From the NCBI RefSeq assembly GCF_009684755.1, contig NZ_BLBC01000006.1:1-64000 (forward strand): 64,000 nucleotides of DNA, in the 5' to 3' direction. The notes beneath the pieces were generated by a model, which saw only the letters and a program-made list of their open reading frames with translations, was not told where the DNA came from and did no database searches. How positions within the stretch are numbered: the first letter of the stretch is position 1; each line of letters begins with the position of its first letter. The translations under genes and the position numbers were made by a program. Positions 63,293-64,000 of the stretch are shown here, piece by piece. The DNA is from Capnocytophaga felis. GTDB taxonomy: Bacteria > Bacteroidota > Bacteroidia > Flavobacteriales > Flavobacteriaceae.

Positions 63293-64000
63293 ATGAAAAG
63301 AATATTTTTATCTATTTTGTTGACGGCGAGTATTTTATCTTGTAAAAAAGATGTTGATGATACTCCAAAACCAGATGATGTAAAAAATCAAGATGCATTA
63401 AATTTAGAAATCAAAGATTTTATCTGGAAGGGACTTAACACATTTTATTTATGGCAGGCAGATGTTCCAAATTTGGCAGACACACGTTTTGCTTCAAGTG
63501 TGCAACAAACTAATTTTACAAATTCTGCTTATTCTGATTTTTTGAAGAGTTATAAAACGCCTGATGAATTGTTTTTCAATTTGTTAAATAAATCTGAAAA
63601 ACTATATAAAAATGGAGCTATTGACCGATTTAGCTATATTACAAAGGATTATACAGAATTGGAACGTAATTTTCAAGGAGTTTCGCTCAGTACAGGAATG
63701 GAATTTGGTTTGACGAGGTACGGACAAGAAGGAGGCGTTTTAGGATTTGTTAACTATGTGCTTCCTAATTCTGAAGCAGAACAAAAGGGCGTTAAAAGAG
63801 GAGATTTATTTTTAACCGTAGATGGTACTCATCTGACAGTCAGCAATTACAGAAATTTGTTGTTCAATGATAAAACATCAATGGCTATTGAAATTTACAG
63901 ATTAGAGAATGTAAATGGACAAAAAACAATTCAAAAGATGAATAAATCGGTAGTGATGGCAAAAAAAGAAATCACTGAAAATCCGATACTTATTAAAAAA
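63293..64000 (+). CDS. S41 family peptidase lipoprotein (5' part only)
   Basis: The window ends after 236 codons. The protein has a lipobox (ILSC, Cys17), then KKDVDDTPKPDD, which fits the acidic surface-export signal reported for Capnocytophaga lipoproteins. The N-terminal domain (FIWKGLNTFYLWQADVPNLAD) is typical of S41 proteins in Bacteroidota. A PDZ domain with LGFVNYVLPNSEAEQKGVKRGDLFLTVDGTHL follows near 160-185. The catalytic Ser-Lys part lies beyond the window. Confidence 0.88.
   Translation, partial: MKRIFLSILLTASILSCKKDVDDTPKPDDVKNQDALNLEIKDFIWKGLNTFYLWQADVPNLADTRFASSVQQTNFTNSAYSDFLKSYKTPDELFFNLLNKSEKLYKNGAIDRFSYITKDYTELERNFQGVSLSTGMEFGLTRYGQEGGVLGFVNYVLPNSEAEQKGVKRGDLFLTVDGTHLTVSNYRNLLFNDKTSMAIEIYRLENVNGQKTIQKMNKSVVMAKKEITENPILIKK

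Overview
The window reads as a gene-dense chromosomal segment of a low-GC member of the Bacteroidota, most likely a Flavobacteriaceae bacterium; Capnocytophaga is a reasonable guess but is not proven. Evidence: promoters of the Bacteroidota form TAnnTTTG, often with an upstream TTTG about 19 bp away; almost no Shine-Dalgarno sequences; family content typical of Flavobacteriia (S46 dipeptidyl-peptidase, DUF4252 pairs, DUF4230, HU-related protein, DnaE with a fused exonuclease, the bamD-rpoZ-coaBC order); and many short lipoproteins. I found no IS element, prophage, CRISPR array, rRNA or tRNA. The only RNA gene recognised is RNase P RNA.

Layout. 0-10 kb: an S46 peptidase, then a minus-strand run dnaE > menC > orphan AAA ATPase > mnmD. 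10-18 kb: an oxidative-stress group (OxyR-type regulator with a luciferase-like flavoprotein, Fe superoxide dismutase, ferritin), interrupted by a YceI-like lipoprotein, kdsB and a pair of lipoproteins, one with a metzincin zinc motif. 18-27 kb: aroQ, a GT9 glycosyltransferase, an M64 peptidase, marC, kdsA, cca, asd and pcm. 27-36 kb: rnpB, a two-gene ABC exporter, a cell-envelope/CoA block (fabG, bamD, rpoZ, coaBC), a SUI1 factor, an M28 peptidase and lpd. 36-45 kb: uvrA, mnmA, an acyltransferase, a GNAT enzyme and an ABC-F ATPase, followed by an 850-bp gene-free tract. 45-54 kb: a lipoprotein, a lemA/TPM cluster, an exonuclease-DUF4230-FAH run, poorly characterised envelope proteins, an HU-related protein and a PadR pair. 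54-64 kb: a beta-barrel protein, an RsmB-type methyltransferase, two parvulin-type chaperones, rsmE, an AI-2E-type permease, an ECF sigma operon with two DUF4252 genes, and the start of an S41 peptidase cut by the window end.

How the genes work together. kdsA, kdsB, the GT9 enzyme, bamD, the SurA-like pair and the acyltransferase all serve outer-membrane and LPS assembly. dnaE, uvrA, cca, mnmA, mnmD, rnpB, rsmE and rsmB serve genome and RNA maintenance. At least five predicted secreted or lipid-anchored peptidases (S46, metzincin-like, M64, M28, S41) fit a proteolytic, amino-acid-using lifestyle.

The most unusual sequence is at 44.3-45.05 kb. A nested perfect inverted repeat is followed by a terminator and then 25 degenerate copies of a 21-bp unit, each carrying an A-tract every two helical turns, which predicts strongly curved DNA. 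Other points worth attention are an ABC-F protein in which only one of two composite ATP sites looks intact, a palindrome inside the sod promoter, a PadR-type dyad over the padR promoter, and the metzincin lipoprotein with its co-oriented partner.
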